Assembly: GCA_034401135.1 (NCBI GenBank)
Contig: JAWZSP010000004.1
Location: 3,596,001-3,660,000 of the forward strand
Source of the DNA: Volutella citrinella
Taxonomy: Eukaryota > Ascomycota > Sordariomycetes > Hypocreales > Nectriaceae
Direction of reading: 5' to 3'
DNA length: 64,000 nucleotides
Shown here: positions 37,469-47,946 of the stretch, in pieces
Layout: every line of letters starts with the position of its first letter
Position numbering within the stretch: position 1 is the first letter of the stretch
Notes under the pieces: model-generated
Database searches by the model: none
Seen by the model: only the letters and a program-made list of their open reading frames with translations
What the model was told of the DNA's origin: nothing
Made by a program: the position numbers and the translations under genes

Positions 37469-38446
37469 CTATGAGCGGGAAACCTCGCACTTGATGAGAC
37501 CGTTGGGGCCCGACTGAGGAGCGTAGACCTCGGCATCCTTGCCCGTGTTCTTGACATCCTTGTGCCAGCTGAGGTCTGTGAGGAAAGTCAGTGAAGGTTC
37601 TCTTGATATTACAATCGCGGGATGTATCCTACCAATCTCAAAGTAGTGCTTGTTGGGCAGGGCATATGTAACGCTCTCCACGTCGGGAACGGCGGCGAGA
37701 ATAGCTTCTGCCATCTTGTACATGGTGGCCTGCACACTGGCACTGTCGTCCTCGGCGAAGATCTTCAGAGTGATGCCACGGGCCGAAGTGTAAGCCTCGT
37801 CAAACTTGGGTGTCAGGGCCTCGACGGCCTTGATGTCGGCCAGATTCTTCCACTTCCACGAGGCGTCGACATCAGTGGAGAAGATTCGGTCCCAGGTCTC
37901 GGGCAGAGTGGTGTACTCGTCGCGAACGAAGCCGTGGAACGCAGAGCCGGTGCTCTTGAGGACCGTGAGGCCGACAATGGAGCTCTTGATGGAGATGCCG
38001 TCCTTGCGGCTCACGCGGACCTCGACATTGCGTGTCTCCTCGCCGTCCTGGTAAAAGCTGTGGGGGTGAGGCTTTCCATCAATCTCGAGGCGCGTCCAGC
38101 GCTTGGCGATGATGTTGACGTTGGCGACGTGGATGTGGGCGTACTTCTGGATGAAGTGGTCGCCCAGGATGGAGGCGAACAGCTCCGGGGGGTTGACGGG
38201 GTTCTGCTTGGCGGTGATGTAGATGGTGTTCTTGATTGAATCGGTGGCGACGACAACACTGTTGTCAGCCTCGGTGTACGAGGTCTCAATCTCGCCCTCG
38301 AGCAAGCAGCAGACGGTCATCTCAGTGACGGTCTGGACGCCAGTCTCGGCATTGCGGTCGACCTTGCAGACACGGACATTGTCCTTGCCATAGCGAGCGG
38401 CGGAAACGTAGGACATCTTGGCGCGGATGGGGAGCTCCTGGGACAT
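37469..38446 (-). CDS. uaZ: Urate oxidase (uricase)
   Basis: Oxidises urate to 5-hydroxyisourate with release of H2O2, in purine catabolism. Model, minus strand: exons 37633-38446 and 37469-37575, with a 57-bp intron, giving 306 aa. The match to fungal uricase is end to end: YGKDNVRV with catalytic Lys21, VATDSIKNT with Thr68, IHVANVNI, DEYTTLPETWDRI, QATMYKMAEAIL and LPNKHYFEIDLSWHK. Relative to the Aspergillus enzyme there are ten extra N-terminal residues (MSQELPIRAK) before MSYVSAARYG; Met11 is an alternative start. The C-terminus stops at CEVSRS and lacks the SKL-type peroxisomal signal of other fungal uricases. Upstream DNA carries six GATA motifs, fitting nitrogen control. Confidence 0.95.
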   Translation of the reverse strand: MSQELPIRAKMSYVSAARYGKDNVRVCKVDRNAETGVQTVTEMTVCCLLEGEIETSYTEADNSVVVATDSIKNTIYITAKQNPVNPPELFASILGDHFIQKYAHIHVANVNIIAKRWTRLEIDGKPHPHSFYQDGEETRNVEVRVSRKDGISIKSSIVGLTVLKSTGSAFHGFVRDEYTTLPETWDRIFSTDVDASWKWKNLADIKAVEALTPKFDEAYTSARGITLKIFAEDDSASVQATMYKMAEAILAAVPDVESVTYALPNKHYFEIGRIHPAIVISREPSLTFLTDLSWHKDVKNTGKDAEVYAPQSGPNGLIKCEVSRS

Positions 38447-40184
38447 GGCAGATGATGATGATGATGATGAGGGGTATGCGATGGCACAGGCAATGAAGCT
38501 TATCAGGCGTGTACGCGGGAAAGAAGGTCGCTGGGCACAGAGAATGCAAAGGCTTAAGCGCGTAGAGATGCGGATGTGAAGTGACTGCTGGAGAAAGCTT
38601 GTGGTGACGGCAGATAAGGTCTATATAAGTAGCCGGCGGTCCTACGCAGCTTCGCACAGCTGGAGCTTGTGCGGCCCGGAGGCGGACAGCGGCGCGCGGA
38701 AGCCACCGCCGGCGCCCGCGTCGATTGGCCTGGAGGGCACCGGCTTCGTGGGGTCATTGGTGGTCGGTGCCGGCGCGCCGGAGGACGCCGCCTCCCACGA
38801 TAGCACTGCGGCGGGGTAACAAGCGGAACGGGACGGCGCTCACTGCTGCCAGCGATTACAGAGATAGCAGGGGACTATCGATAAGGAGCCGTCCGCTATC
38901 TCCCTCAGCCATGCGTTTATGCTTCCTTCATCCCAGTTGCCGTTCCCTATCAACGTGGAATCGGGTCATTTTTGTGGTCATCATCGAGTATGTGGCGTGA
39001 CACGAGGGTTGATTCCTTTCTTCTTCTGTGATAAGGATGATTAGGTTGCCATGTCTAGTCATAACATCAAGTCGTCGCATCACGCATACTCAGATCCTGT
39101 CGGCAGTCAGACACCCAGCGACACATTGCACTGGAAACGGATAGTTCCGATTTTCTGCATTTTCCCGTCACGTAGGCGCCATATCCATTCACGTGTTTCA
39201 ACCCCGTTCCACTCGAACTGGGTATTCACGCGTTCGAGCATGCGGGTGTCGTCCATTCTCACAAAGCTGTGCAACAGAGCCTCTTTTTCGACATGCCTGG
39301 GCCGCATGCCCCACCGTGTCCTACCCTCGGCTCGTAGCGGCGCCAGGGGGTGTCCAACAGAGTGCAGCGACTAATAAAGCCCCCGGGCCCCTAAGTCATG
39401 TGGCCCCGCGCCCTCTCCAGGCGCCTCGTCCACTGAAAACCTAGCGATGACGGCGCTGCGGCCGTGCCTTAGCCTCGCCCGAGCTTACTCTGGGCTCCTG
39501 GCTTCGGCCATCTGCTCCAGGCCCTGCCCTGTGCGACCGAACGTGCATTGTTGGACCCTCACCTCCACGATCCTACCCACACTCCACCTCAAACCTCGCT
39601 GCCGCGAAATCACGTCGCCTGGAGCATCGTGACCGTGCTGCCGCTGTTGCTGCAACTGTCCTTGCTACTGCTGCTCTGTCCAACCGCCCGCCCTGGGCCC
39701 GTCGTTGTTGCCGACAGGAGATCGCTCACCGCCGCCCTTGCACAAGCCTCGTTCAGTGTGGTGTGTTGCGTTGCCTTTCCTTGTGCTGCGTTCAAGGTTG
39801 CTTTGCCCGCCCACTTAGTAGGTTGCTGCCGGTCCTCGTTGAGCTACCATACAGGTGCAGAGCCGCGCCATCCACCAACCAAGCAAGCAACACGAGTCCT
39901 CGACGCACGCCGCCACACACGTTGACGCGCTCTCCCTCCTGCACCGCACGGCTCCAACCACCCAAGCTCCCTCAACCCATCGACACGGCTGCAAACCGCG
40001 CCCCCCTCGGCTGACGACGGCCAGCCCATATCTCGCACTTGTTCACCTGGCCTGCCCCTCGAATGCCAACCGATACCCAGACCGAAGTCGCTTCCCCCCC
40101 TCCGCGCGCATCAAGTAGCCAACGCATGCAACACCACTTCTGCCCCAGGGCCCTGTCCCAGCCGGTGGGCCCCTCGCCGTCGAG
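38447..40184. promoter_or_regulatory. Divergent intergenic region with GATA-motif cluster (uricase/Rictor)
   Basis: 1.7 kb between divergent genes. HGATAR motifs occur at 38500-38505 (TTATCA), 38612-38617 (AGATAA), 38862-38867 (AGATAG), 38875-38880 (CTATCG), 38879-38884 (CGATAA) and 38896-38901 (CTATCT). A TATA-like element lies at 38622-38627. The right half is a C/T-rich leader of the Rictor gene with an overlapping upstream ORF. No other gene is supported. Confidence 0.5.
38451..38470. repeat. (GAT) trinucleotide repeat in the uricase leader
   Basis: Nearly seven GAT units, read as (ATC)n in the uricase mRNA sense, lie 5-24 bp before the uricase start codon. Confidence 0.85.
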
Positions 40185-40191
40185 ATGCTGA
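40063..40191 (+). promoter_or_regulatory. Upstream ORF (42 codons) overlapping the Rictor start
   Basis: ATG at 40063 opens a 42-codon frame in a different phase, terminating at TGA 40189-40191, inside the second codon of the Rictor frame that starts at 40185. It would limit initiation at 40185 unless bypassed. It could instead be part of an unrecognised first exon. Confidence 0.4.
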
Positions 40192-43100
40192 GCTCCTCTG
40201 CTGCCGGGGCCCAGAAGGGCCAGACGCCGCCAAGCCAGTCTTCTCAGCATATCCTCCCAGGTCGCACGAGCATAGATCGCGACGGAAATGGCCTCCAGCC
40301 GCCCAATGGCGCCTCCACCCGCAACCTCTCCGCCTCGGTCGTTTCCTTTGCTCCCCGGGGCAGCAGTCTAAACCCCAGCGTCGGTCCAGGTAGTTTCAGC
40401 TCCGAGCTGCGCAGCCAGATGATGTCTAGCCGTGCAGGCAGCAGGGTTGATGTGGGATCCACGTATCCGAGCAGTTTCATGGACAAGGTCGATGAGGACG
40501 ATGACGATACCATGGCCAAGCAAGCCCTCGCCGCTCTCAAGGAGCGCCTAAACCGCGAGCTCAAGATCAAGGAAGGTAGTGAGAACATGTTGGAGGCTAT
40601 GCAGACTAAGAAGGCAAAGCAAGCCAAAGATCAGCGCCAAAAGGTCGAAGCGGAGCTCATCGCCAGTAACGCACGAATCAAGGAGTTACGGCAAAAGATA
40701 GCAGACGCTCAGCGCACTCGCCAGAACCCCTCAACACCCACGAGGACCCGCCCGCAGGAGAATGTTTTGACAAGCAACGGCATCCGCTCGCCTCAGAGCG
40801 CTTCTAGGTCCGGTGTCGGCTCCGATGTCGATGAGCCGTCAGAGAGCCCAACTTATGCGCTTACGGAACTCCTTCAGCAACTTGAAGTGGAAGGCCTGAC
40901 GCCGGAGTATTACGTCACACGGGCAAATCAGCTAGTAGAGCTACTCAAGAGGCATCAAAATCTCAAGTATGACCTCGTTTGGTCAGTGTTTGGGTTGCGA
41001 ATGCAGATGATGCTGCTGAGCGAGAGTCGTGAGGTTGTAGCAGCCGGCTACCGCATGACCAGATATGCCATTTCAGATGTGGCTTCGTTGAAAAAGATCC
41101 GCAGTTTGAATACGGACTTCCTCGTGATTCGGTACTTACTGTTTTGCCAAATTTTTCGAGACGACAGACTAACATGCTCGCAGGTCCCTAAACAATTATC
41201 GAAAGGCGGATGTTGAACGAGAGCAGGCACTCAAGTTCGTCCGCGCGTTCCTCGACGTCAAGGGGGGTGTCAAGGAGGTCTCCCGAGCTGTGGTCCGAAC
41301 CATCGTTGCTGTTGCTGAGCACGGCGAAGATCGTCGAACAAATATGCAAGTCTCTGAGCAGGATGTCGACCGCCTCAGGCCTATTTGCATTGAAACATTG
41401 GCTGAAATCCTCATCCGCGACCCGCCATTACTGGCCGCATCCGGTGGCTTGGGTCCGTTGTCCGAGGCTCTCGCAGAGGGAGTGTACAAAGCTCCGGAAA
41501 GCCTGAGCGCTGCGCTACTCTATCTCCTGGACTCGCCGAATCGACGAAGATTCCTGCAGCCTGGATACGCACTGGAGGCTCTCTTCACCGTCTTCACGGA
41601 TCAAATCTTCACAAACGAGGCAGTCCTAAAGCAAAACTCGAAAGCCATTGCCACATCCTTAAAATCATGGCCAGGCTTGATGTCACTCTGCATGTATGAT
41701 TTCAGGACCATCCGGTCACTCATCACCAGCATGCTACTACCGAACCCCGGGATCCGCGAGACGGTCCTTGACCTCATGTTCACCCTGTTCCGAATCAAAC
41801 CACCTGCGTGGGCGACATCCTTCCTGGCAGGCCGCCGGTTGACCACCTACGGAAGAGTGGCCAATCTCAGGTCGCCCAATTCAAAAGAGAAGGGCCAGGC
41901 ACTGTACCTGGACGAGGACAGTGGTGAGCAAAACTTTGTTGAGCACTACACGGCCCTTCTGTTGGCCATTTTTATCAAATCTGGCCTACTGCCTTGTCTG
42001 CTGAGGATTGCTGCGGAAGATGAGAACCCCCCTCTTAAAAGAAAGACGACGTTGTTGATAGGGGAGGTGCTCAAACTCGCAAGCCGGCTGCTGCCTCCGT
42101 CATGGAGTGCAGAGCTCCATCTACTACCTGAGCTCTTCTCGACAGCTGCAAATGTCTCTGATGCGAAGCATTCCATTGCGACAGGTATTATTTACCAAAT
42201 CAGCAGCGTCAGCAGGACACTGTATAGGAGTGCTCCTTCGGGTAGCATTGCCGGCGTACTCCCTTCGAGCAGCAGCATGGCAGACTTGTCGGGTCTGGAA
42301 GAGGCGCCCAAGGCGAATGCCTCGGTCAATTTCGACGATGCCACATTCCGCCAACTGCTAATTGAGACGCATGTCCTCAACAGCTCAAACTACGCGAAAT
42401 GGAATTGGGAAAACATCATAAAAGTGATTGACGGCCCATTGCAAAGCGGGAAACGGTTGGAAGAAGCCACCAAAGCCTCCAAGTTCATGAAGAGGATCAT
42501 GAGCTTCTACCGGCCCTTCAAGTACAAGTTTGCGGACGTAAAGAATACGCGAAGCACTCAAAAGTACGTCAAGGCCGGTTGTGCCCTGATGCACTCTCTG
42601 TTGCAGTCGTCGGTGGGAGTCAAATTCTTGGCGGACAGTAAACTGCTGCGACAAATTGCCGAGTGTCTCGCGCAGTGTGATCCGGTAAGGTCGTATAGTT
42701 CAACAAGACAGCGACAGGTTGCTAACTCCTTTGTCTCAGACCAGCGGGCTCACAGCCCAGTATCCTATGTTTTCGAAAGATCGGATATCTGATACGCTCT
42801 CCGCTGGATACTTTCCCATGCTGGGCGTCCTCAGCAGTGATCCTAAGGGGCTCCAGCTATTGGAGAGATGGAGGGTGTTCAATATGATGTACCATATCGT
42901 GGACCTGAAGCAACGCCCCGATCTCATCAAACTGTTGTTGTCCAATTTTGACTACAGCATCCAAGGCCATCCACGGGTGTTGCTGTCGAAAGCTCTCACT
43001 TCGGGTACCAAGGACATGCGCATACATGCGACAAACTCACTGCGAAAGTACGCCATCAGGTCTATCCCCTCGGCCAACGGGCAAGGAGGTGTGGGCGACT

Positions 43101-44473
43101 CCAAATGGGCGATTCAGCTTCTCGTCACCCAGCTGTACGATCCCGAAATCGAAGTCTGCGCAACGGCAGTCAAAATCTTGGAGAAGGCGTGCAACCGAAA
43201 GACGTACCTTGAATATATCGTCGAGTGCCGGCCGGCTTTGGATCATCTCGGCGAAATAGGAGCGCCACTGCTGCTGCGGTTCCTGTCAACGTCGATTGGA
43301 TACCATTACTTGGACGGACTGGACTACATCAGCAACGAGATGGACGATTGGTTCTTGGGCCGAAACGATACATATGTTCACGTCATCGAAGCCAGTCTAG
43401 CCAAGGCGTTCTTCGCCGATCAAGAGGAGCAGAGCAACCGGATGAGCCTCTTTGACGACGGGGGGCTCGACGGAGATTTCCATGACAGCCACGTGCCGCC
43501 GCACTTTTACCGGGAACTCACACGCACGCAAGAAGGCTGCAGGCTGCTGAGCGATAAGGGGCACTTTGAGGAGTTTGCGTCCACGATCCGCGACCACGGG
43601 ATGGAGAGCAAGGACACGGAGATGCTCGTCAAGGTAAAGGGCTGCATGTGGGCTGTGGGCAATGTCGGGTCTATGGAGCTCGGTGCACCCTTCCTGGAGT
43701 CGAGCGATGTGGTGGAACGAATCATCGAGATTGCCGAGTCGCACGAGGTGATGAGCCTTCGCGGCACTGCCTTCTTCGTGCTCGGCCTCGTATCTCGTTC
43801 AACTCATGGCCTAGAAATCCTATCAGAGCATGGGTGGGACGCAAACACAACGCCCATGGGTAATTCCCTGGGATTCTGTATTCCGTCCAATCTGTCAAAG
43901 CTTCTGTCCCTGAGGCCATGGAAGCAGAAGACAGTGGCCACGATTACGCTGCCACCAAGCCAGCGCACTGCTCAGGAGCCGCCTCCACGACGGCCGGCGC
44001 GTCCGCCCCTGGAGCCATCGGAAATGCCACCCCTGGCCAACGAGGAAGACATGGCAAACCGAATCCTAGACCTCATTGTGGACCTGGGCAACATGGTTCT
44101 TTACAAAAAGGCAGTGACAGAGTTGCAAAAGATAAGGCAACTAAAGCCGGCAGCGTTCAGGAGCACCGAGTTCTTCAAACAGGTCATGGGGGCCATGGAG
44201 TGGAACCATTACCGTCTTGGGGTGCGACGGATGGTGATTGACCTCTTTGACAAGGGCGTGATGCGGCAAATCGTCTTTGAGGACGAGGATGACGATAGTG
44301 ACAGTAGTGAGGAGGACGAGCAGAGTGAAAAGGGCCAAGAGAGCGGTGGGGAGCATAGCGATAACGAGGCCAGTTCCGGGGACGACCGCACGGCGAGGCA
44401 GAGGAGCATCAGCGAGCCTCCAGAGATTCCGCCAAGTCTGACACCAGCGCCTCTGAGGATCGGGCGCCGTTGA
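40185..44473 (+). CDS. ste20: TORC2 subunit Rictor/Avo3 (Ste20 of fission yeast, Pianissimo family)
   Basis: Scaffold subunit of TOR complex 2, controlling AGC kinases, actin and membrane stress responses. Model: exons 40185-41131, 41184-42684 and 42740-44473, giving 1393 aa, with introns of 52 and 55 bp. A Ser/Pro-rich N-terminus precedes a charged coiled coil (about 100-185) resembling an HR1 repeat. The helical RICTOR N-terminal and middle regions follow, with RSLNNYRKADVEREQALKF, KWNWENIIKVIDGPLQSG and RPFKYKFADVKNTR. The conserved C-terminal part has RGTAFFVLGLVSRSTHGLE, NSLGFCIPSNLSKL and ILDLIVDLGNMVLYKKA, ending in an acidic Ser-rich tail. The start codon is the least certain part, because a 42-codon upstream ORF overlaps it. 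Confidence 0.94.
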
Positions 44474-45382
44474 GCGGGAGGATCTACAGGGAGAGTGATG
44501 GTAACATCTCGAGTGAATGAGGGCAACACACATGGCACGACTGCAGAATTGGGGATTGGGAGGGGATACGATTCGTTGAAACCGTCATGACGACTTACAC
44601 ACGCACACGAACACGCACATGCGCACGCATGGAATGAGGGGGGCTGTTTACTTTGTTTCTTTTTGAGTAGTACTGTCCACGGCCATGTACATTTCTGTTT
44701 TGCAAAAAGAGCAAAGCAGACGGACCTGGGCTTGGTGGGTTGGTTGGTCGGTGTTAGGATTCACACGGAGTTTTTGGGCAGGGTCAGGAATAAAGCGAGA
44801 GTTTCGACGTAGAAAGGAACTGGGCGGCGGAGGCTTGACTGATCTTGTACACGTAACGTATCTGCCGGCGATCTAGGGGCGTTTGCTGTTCCTTTTTCGA
44901 TATCTAGTTGGTAGTATGATGGCGGCCAACGTGTAAGGAGAGTCAGTCCATCAGGCATGACTGAGCATGACTGTGCCGCTGCTAGTTGAATCAAATTCTA
45001 CCACCACTCCCCATGACCCGCCGTCCCCGTGGCAAGATGCGCAGTTGGCCTTGGTTGATGGAGGGCATATCGGGATGGTCAAGGCAGGCAAGAAATGAAT
45101 GGGTGAGAAGCAACTGCGCCCCAATTGAAGATGTTGTCCGTATCGTCTTTGCATTTTAACCTGATGGTGGCATGATGAGCGGCTTCGGAGAACCATCGTC
45201 CGCCAAACCAACCCACCCCCACTCAGGGCCAGGAGGCGAGCGATATTATTAACGTCTTGAGGCGAGAGGCATTAGCATTAGCCTCGACAAATCCAAGCAA
45301 CTCAGTACGAGGTCGCAATCTCATTCTCGCTTCTTCACACTCTCTCTGCTAGTACTTGGAGGCTACAGACAGACGTGACAAG
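44474..45382. other. Spacer between Rictor and thi20 genes
   Basis: About 900 bp with a CA-rich stretch (44595-44630) in the Rictor 3' flank and the thi20 promoter to the right. No gene is supported. Confidence 0.55.
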
Positions 45383-47624
45383 ATGGCTCAAGGACGCGTT
45401 CTGGTGATTGCTGGGTCCGACAGCTCGGGCGGGGCGTAAGTCAAGACGAACAACAAAAATCAATCCCATCAACAACCCAAACCACGGAGAAAGAAGATGA
45501 GAACGCTAACAATGACCCCCGACGCAGCGGCCTGGAGGCGGACCAAAAGGTGATTGCCGCCCACGGCTGCTACGCCATGACGGCGACGACGGCGCTCACG
45601 GCGCAGAACACGCAGGGCGTGCGTGGCATCCATGTGATCCCGGCCAGCTTTGTGTCCCAGCAGATTGACGCCTGCATCGAAGACGTGGGCGTCGACGTGG
45701 TCAAGACTGGTGAGCTTGATGGATCCCCCGGGAAGCAAGATGAGGAGCGTGTGCTGACCGTCCAACAGGCATGCTGGCTGCCGCAGACACCATCGAGATG
45801 GTTGCCCAGTCCGTCGTCAAGCACAAGATTGGCGCTCTCGTTGTCGACCCCGTACGTATCCATCGGGATGACGCCGTCCTCGACTAACCCGCCAGCCAGG
45901 TCATGGTGTCGACGTCAGGCGCCCAGCTCCTCCCTCACGAGGCCATCACGCAGCTCTCGCAGCACCTCCTGCCGCACACCACGGTGCTCACGCCCAACAT
46001 CCCCGAGGCCAAGCTCATCCTCGCGCAGAACGGGCTGCCAGAGCCAGAAATGAGCAGCGTCGAGCACCTCGAGGCGGCCGCCCGCGCAATCCACGGCCTG
46101 GGCCCGCGCTGGGTGCTCGTCAAGGGCGGCCACATGCCGTTCCGCAAGGACCTCACCGTGGCCCAGGCCGAAGAGGAGAGGGCTGTCGTCGTAGATGTCC
46201 TCGTCGGCTGCGAGCCAGGCCGGGACGTCGAGGTCGTGACGGTGCACAGTCCGTACCAGCGGAGCACGAGCACCCACGGCACGGGCTGCTCGCTGGCGTG
46301 TAAGTGACCATCCATCTCTCACACTCACACCCGGGGGTGAACAGGGCTCACCGTGATTGCAGCCGCCATTGCCTCGAACCTGGCAAAGGGCCAACATGTC
46401 CCCTCTGCTGTCCGGTCCGCCTGCCGCTACATCGAGGGCGCCATCCGAACGGCCCCGGGTCTGGGCAAGGGACATGGGCCGCTCAACCACTTCCACTCGA
46501 CCTACTCGTTGCCCTTTTCGCCGTCAGTCTCTCATCCGCTCTCCAAGCCTCTCGCTCGTTGTCGTTTAGGTCCTCCTAACACCATCCCAGGGGCTACTTC
46601 ATCGAATATCTCCTCAGCCGCCCAGATGTCAGAGATGTCTGGAACGAGTTCGTCTACCACCCCTTCGTGATGGGTCTCGGAGACGGATCCCTTCCCCTAG
46701 AGTCCTTTAAGGGTTACATCATCCAGGATTACCTCTATCTGGTGAGTAGTAGCCTTCTACTTCTCCGCTGATGGCGCCCATCTTGACGAAACGTCCGCCA
46801 GATTCACTTCGCGCGCGCAAACGCCCTCGCCGCGTACAAGGCCCAGAACGCCCCAGACATCACACGGGTATGTAGCCTACCTATCCCGGCGGCCTCCTCC
46901 TCCCCTTTCCCCCCTTTTTGAAGCTAATCGACCTTTCCCCCCAGGCGACCCAAATCGTGGGCCACATCATGCACGAGCTCAAACTCCACACCACGTACTG
47001 CGAGACCTTTGGCGTCTCAATTGCAGAGATCGAGGCCACCCCTGAGCATCAAGGTAACAAACGTTTCGGAGACCACCCGTCCCCTCCACTCCTTCCTGTT
47101 GGCTGTTCCCTCGGGTGCTAATCCTCGCATCCAGCCTGCACCGCATACACCCGGTACGTCCTCGATGTCGGCGTCAACGGCGACTGGCTAGGGCTCCAGA
47201 TGGCCCTGGCCCCCTGCCTCCTCGGCTACGGTGCCGTCGCAAGCATGCTCCACGCCCACGAGGCGACACAGCGCGATGGCAACACGTACTGGCCGTGGAT
47301 TGAGAACTATGTCGCCGACGACTACACTGAGGCCGTGAGGCTGGGATCCGGTACGTGTTGCTGCAAAAAACACGCCAGTGTTTTCCGTGGATTCCGAGTC
47401 TGCTTGGCTACTATTCATGCTTCTTCGCCGCTAACAGAAATCACAGAACTGATAGAGAAGCACATTCTGCTGCAGTCTCCCACCAGGGTCGAGGAACTAG
47501 TCAAGATCTTCATCCACGCTCTCAAGGTGAGTTGTCCATTCGTTTGCCTTGCTGACCAGAACCCAAGCTGACCGGCATGTTGTAGATGGAGATTGGCTTT
47601 TGGGACATGTACCCAGCCAAATGA
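45383..47624 (+). CDS. thi20: Bifunctional hydroxymethylpyrimidine phosphate kinase / TenA (Thi20-like)
   Basis: Thiamine biosynthesis and salvage: the N-terminal ThiD domain phosphorylates HMP and HMP-P, and the C-terminal TenA domain has thiaminase II-type aminopyrimidine hydrolase activity. Model: exons 45383-45435, 45528-45709, 45769-45851, 45900-46299, 46363-46522, 46591-46741, 46802-46867, 46945-47053, 47135-47350, 47447-47526 and 47586-47624, giving 512 aa. The ten introns of 48-96 bp are unusually many for this window. ThiD motifs are AGSDSSGGAGLEAD (10-23) and THGTGCSLASAIA (about 231-243). TenA (about 290-512) has FIEYLLSRPDVRDVWNEFV, SFKGYIIQDYLYL, the nucleophile region ACTAYTRYV (Cys403) and MEIGFWDMY at the end. 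Intron 9 has two possible acceptors nine bases apart (47437 and 47446). Confidence 0.92.
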
Positions 47625-47946
47625 AACTCCCAATAGTGCTCAATAGACAAAAAGAAACATGGCAGGCAAGCGACTGGCTGAAAACTTTTATATATTTCGG
47701 GCCCAGTAACAGCTGGGCAAGAGGTAGTGATTGTGTGTTGCAGCGACCTATGCCATATACCATATACCATACACCATAGGCGCCGTCCAGGCGTAACCCG
47801 TCTTTTCCAAGTTCCAAATGCCTTCCCCAAACACGCCATCCGTCCGTCATCCCTAGTAAAATCTCGCCGTATTGAATCCCAAAACATATAAAAGGTTTCC
47901 AACCCTCTAGGGGGGAAGAAAACACGCAGCTTGAATCACGCCCGAC

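Noticed and set aside
45436..45527. Possible TPP riboswitch in the first intron of thi20
   Set aside because: The conserved TPP-aptamer segments are not found there. Fungal TPP riboswitches are typical of thiamine-synthesis genes such as thi4 and nmt1.
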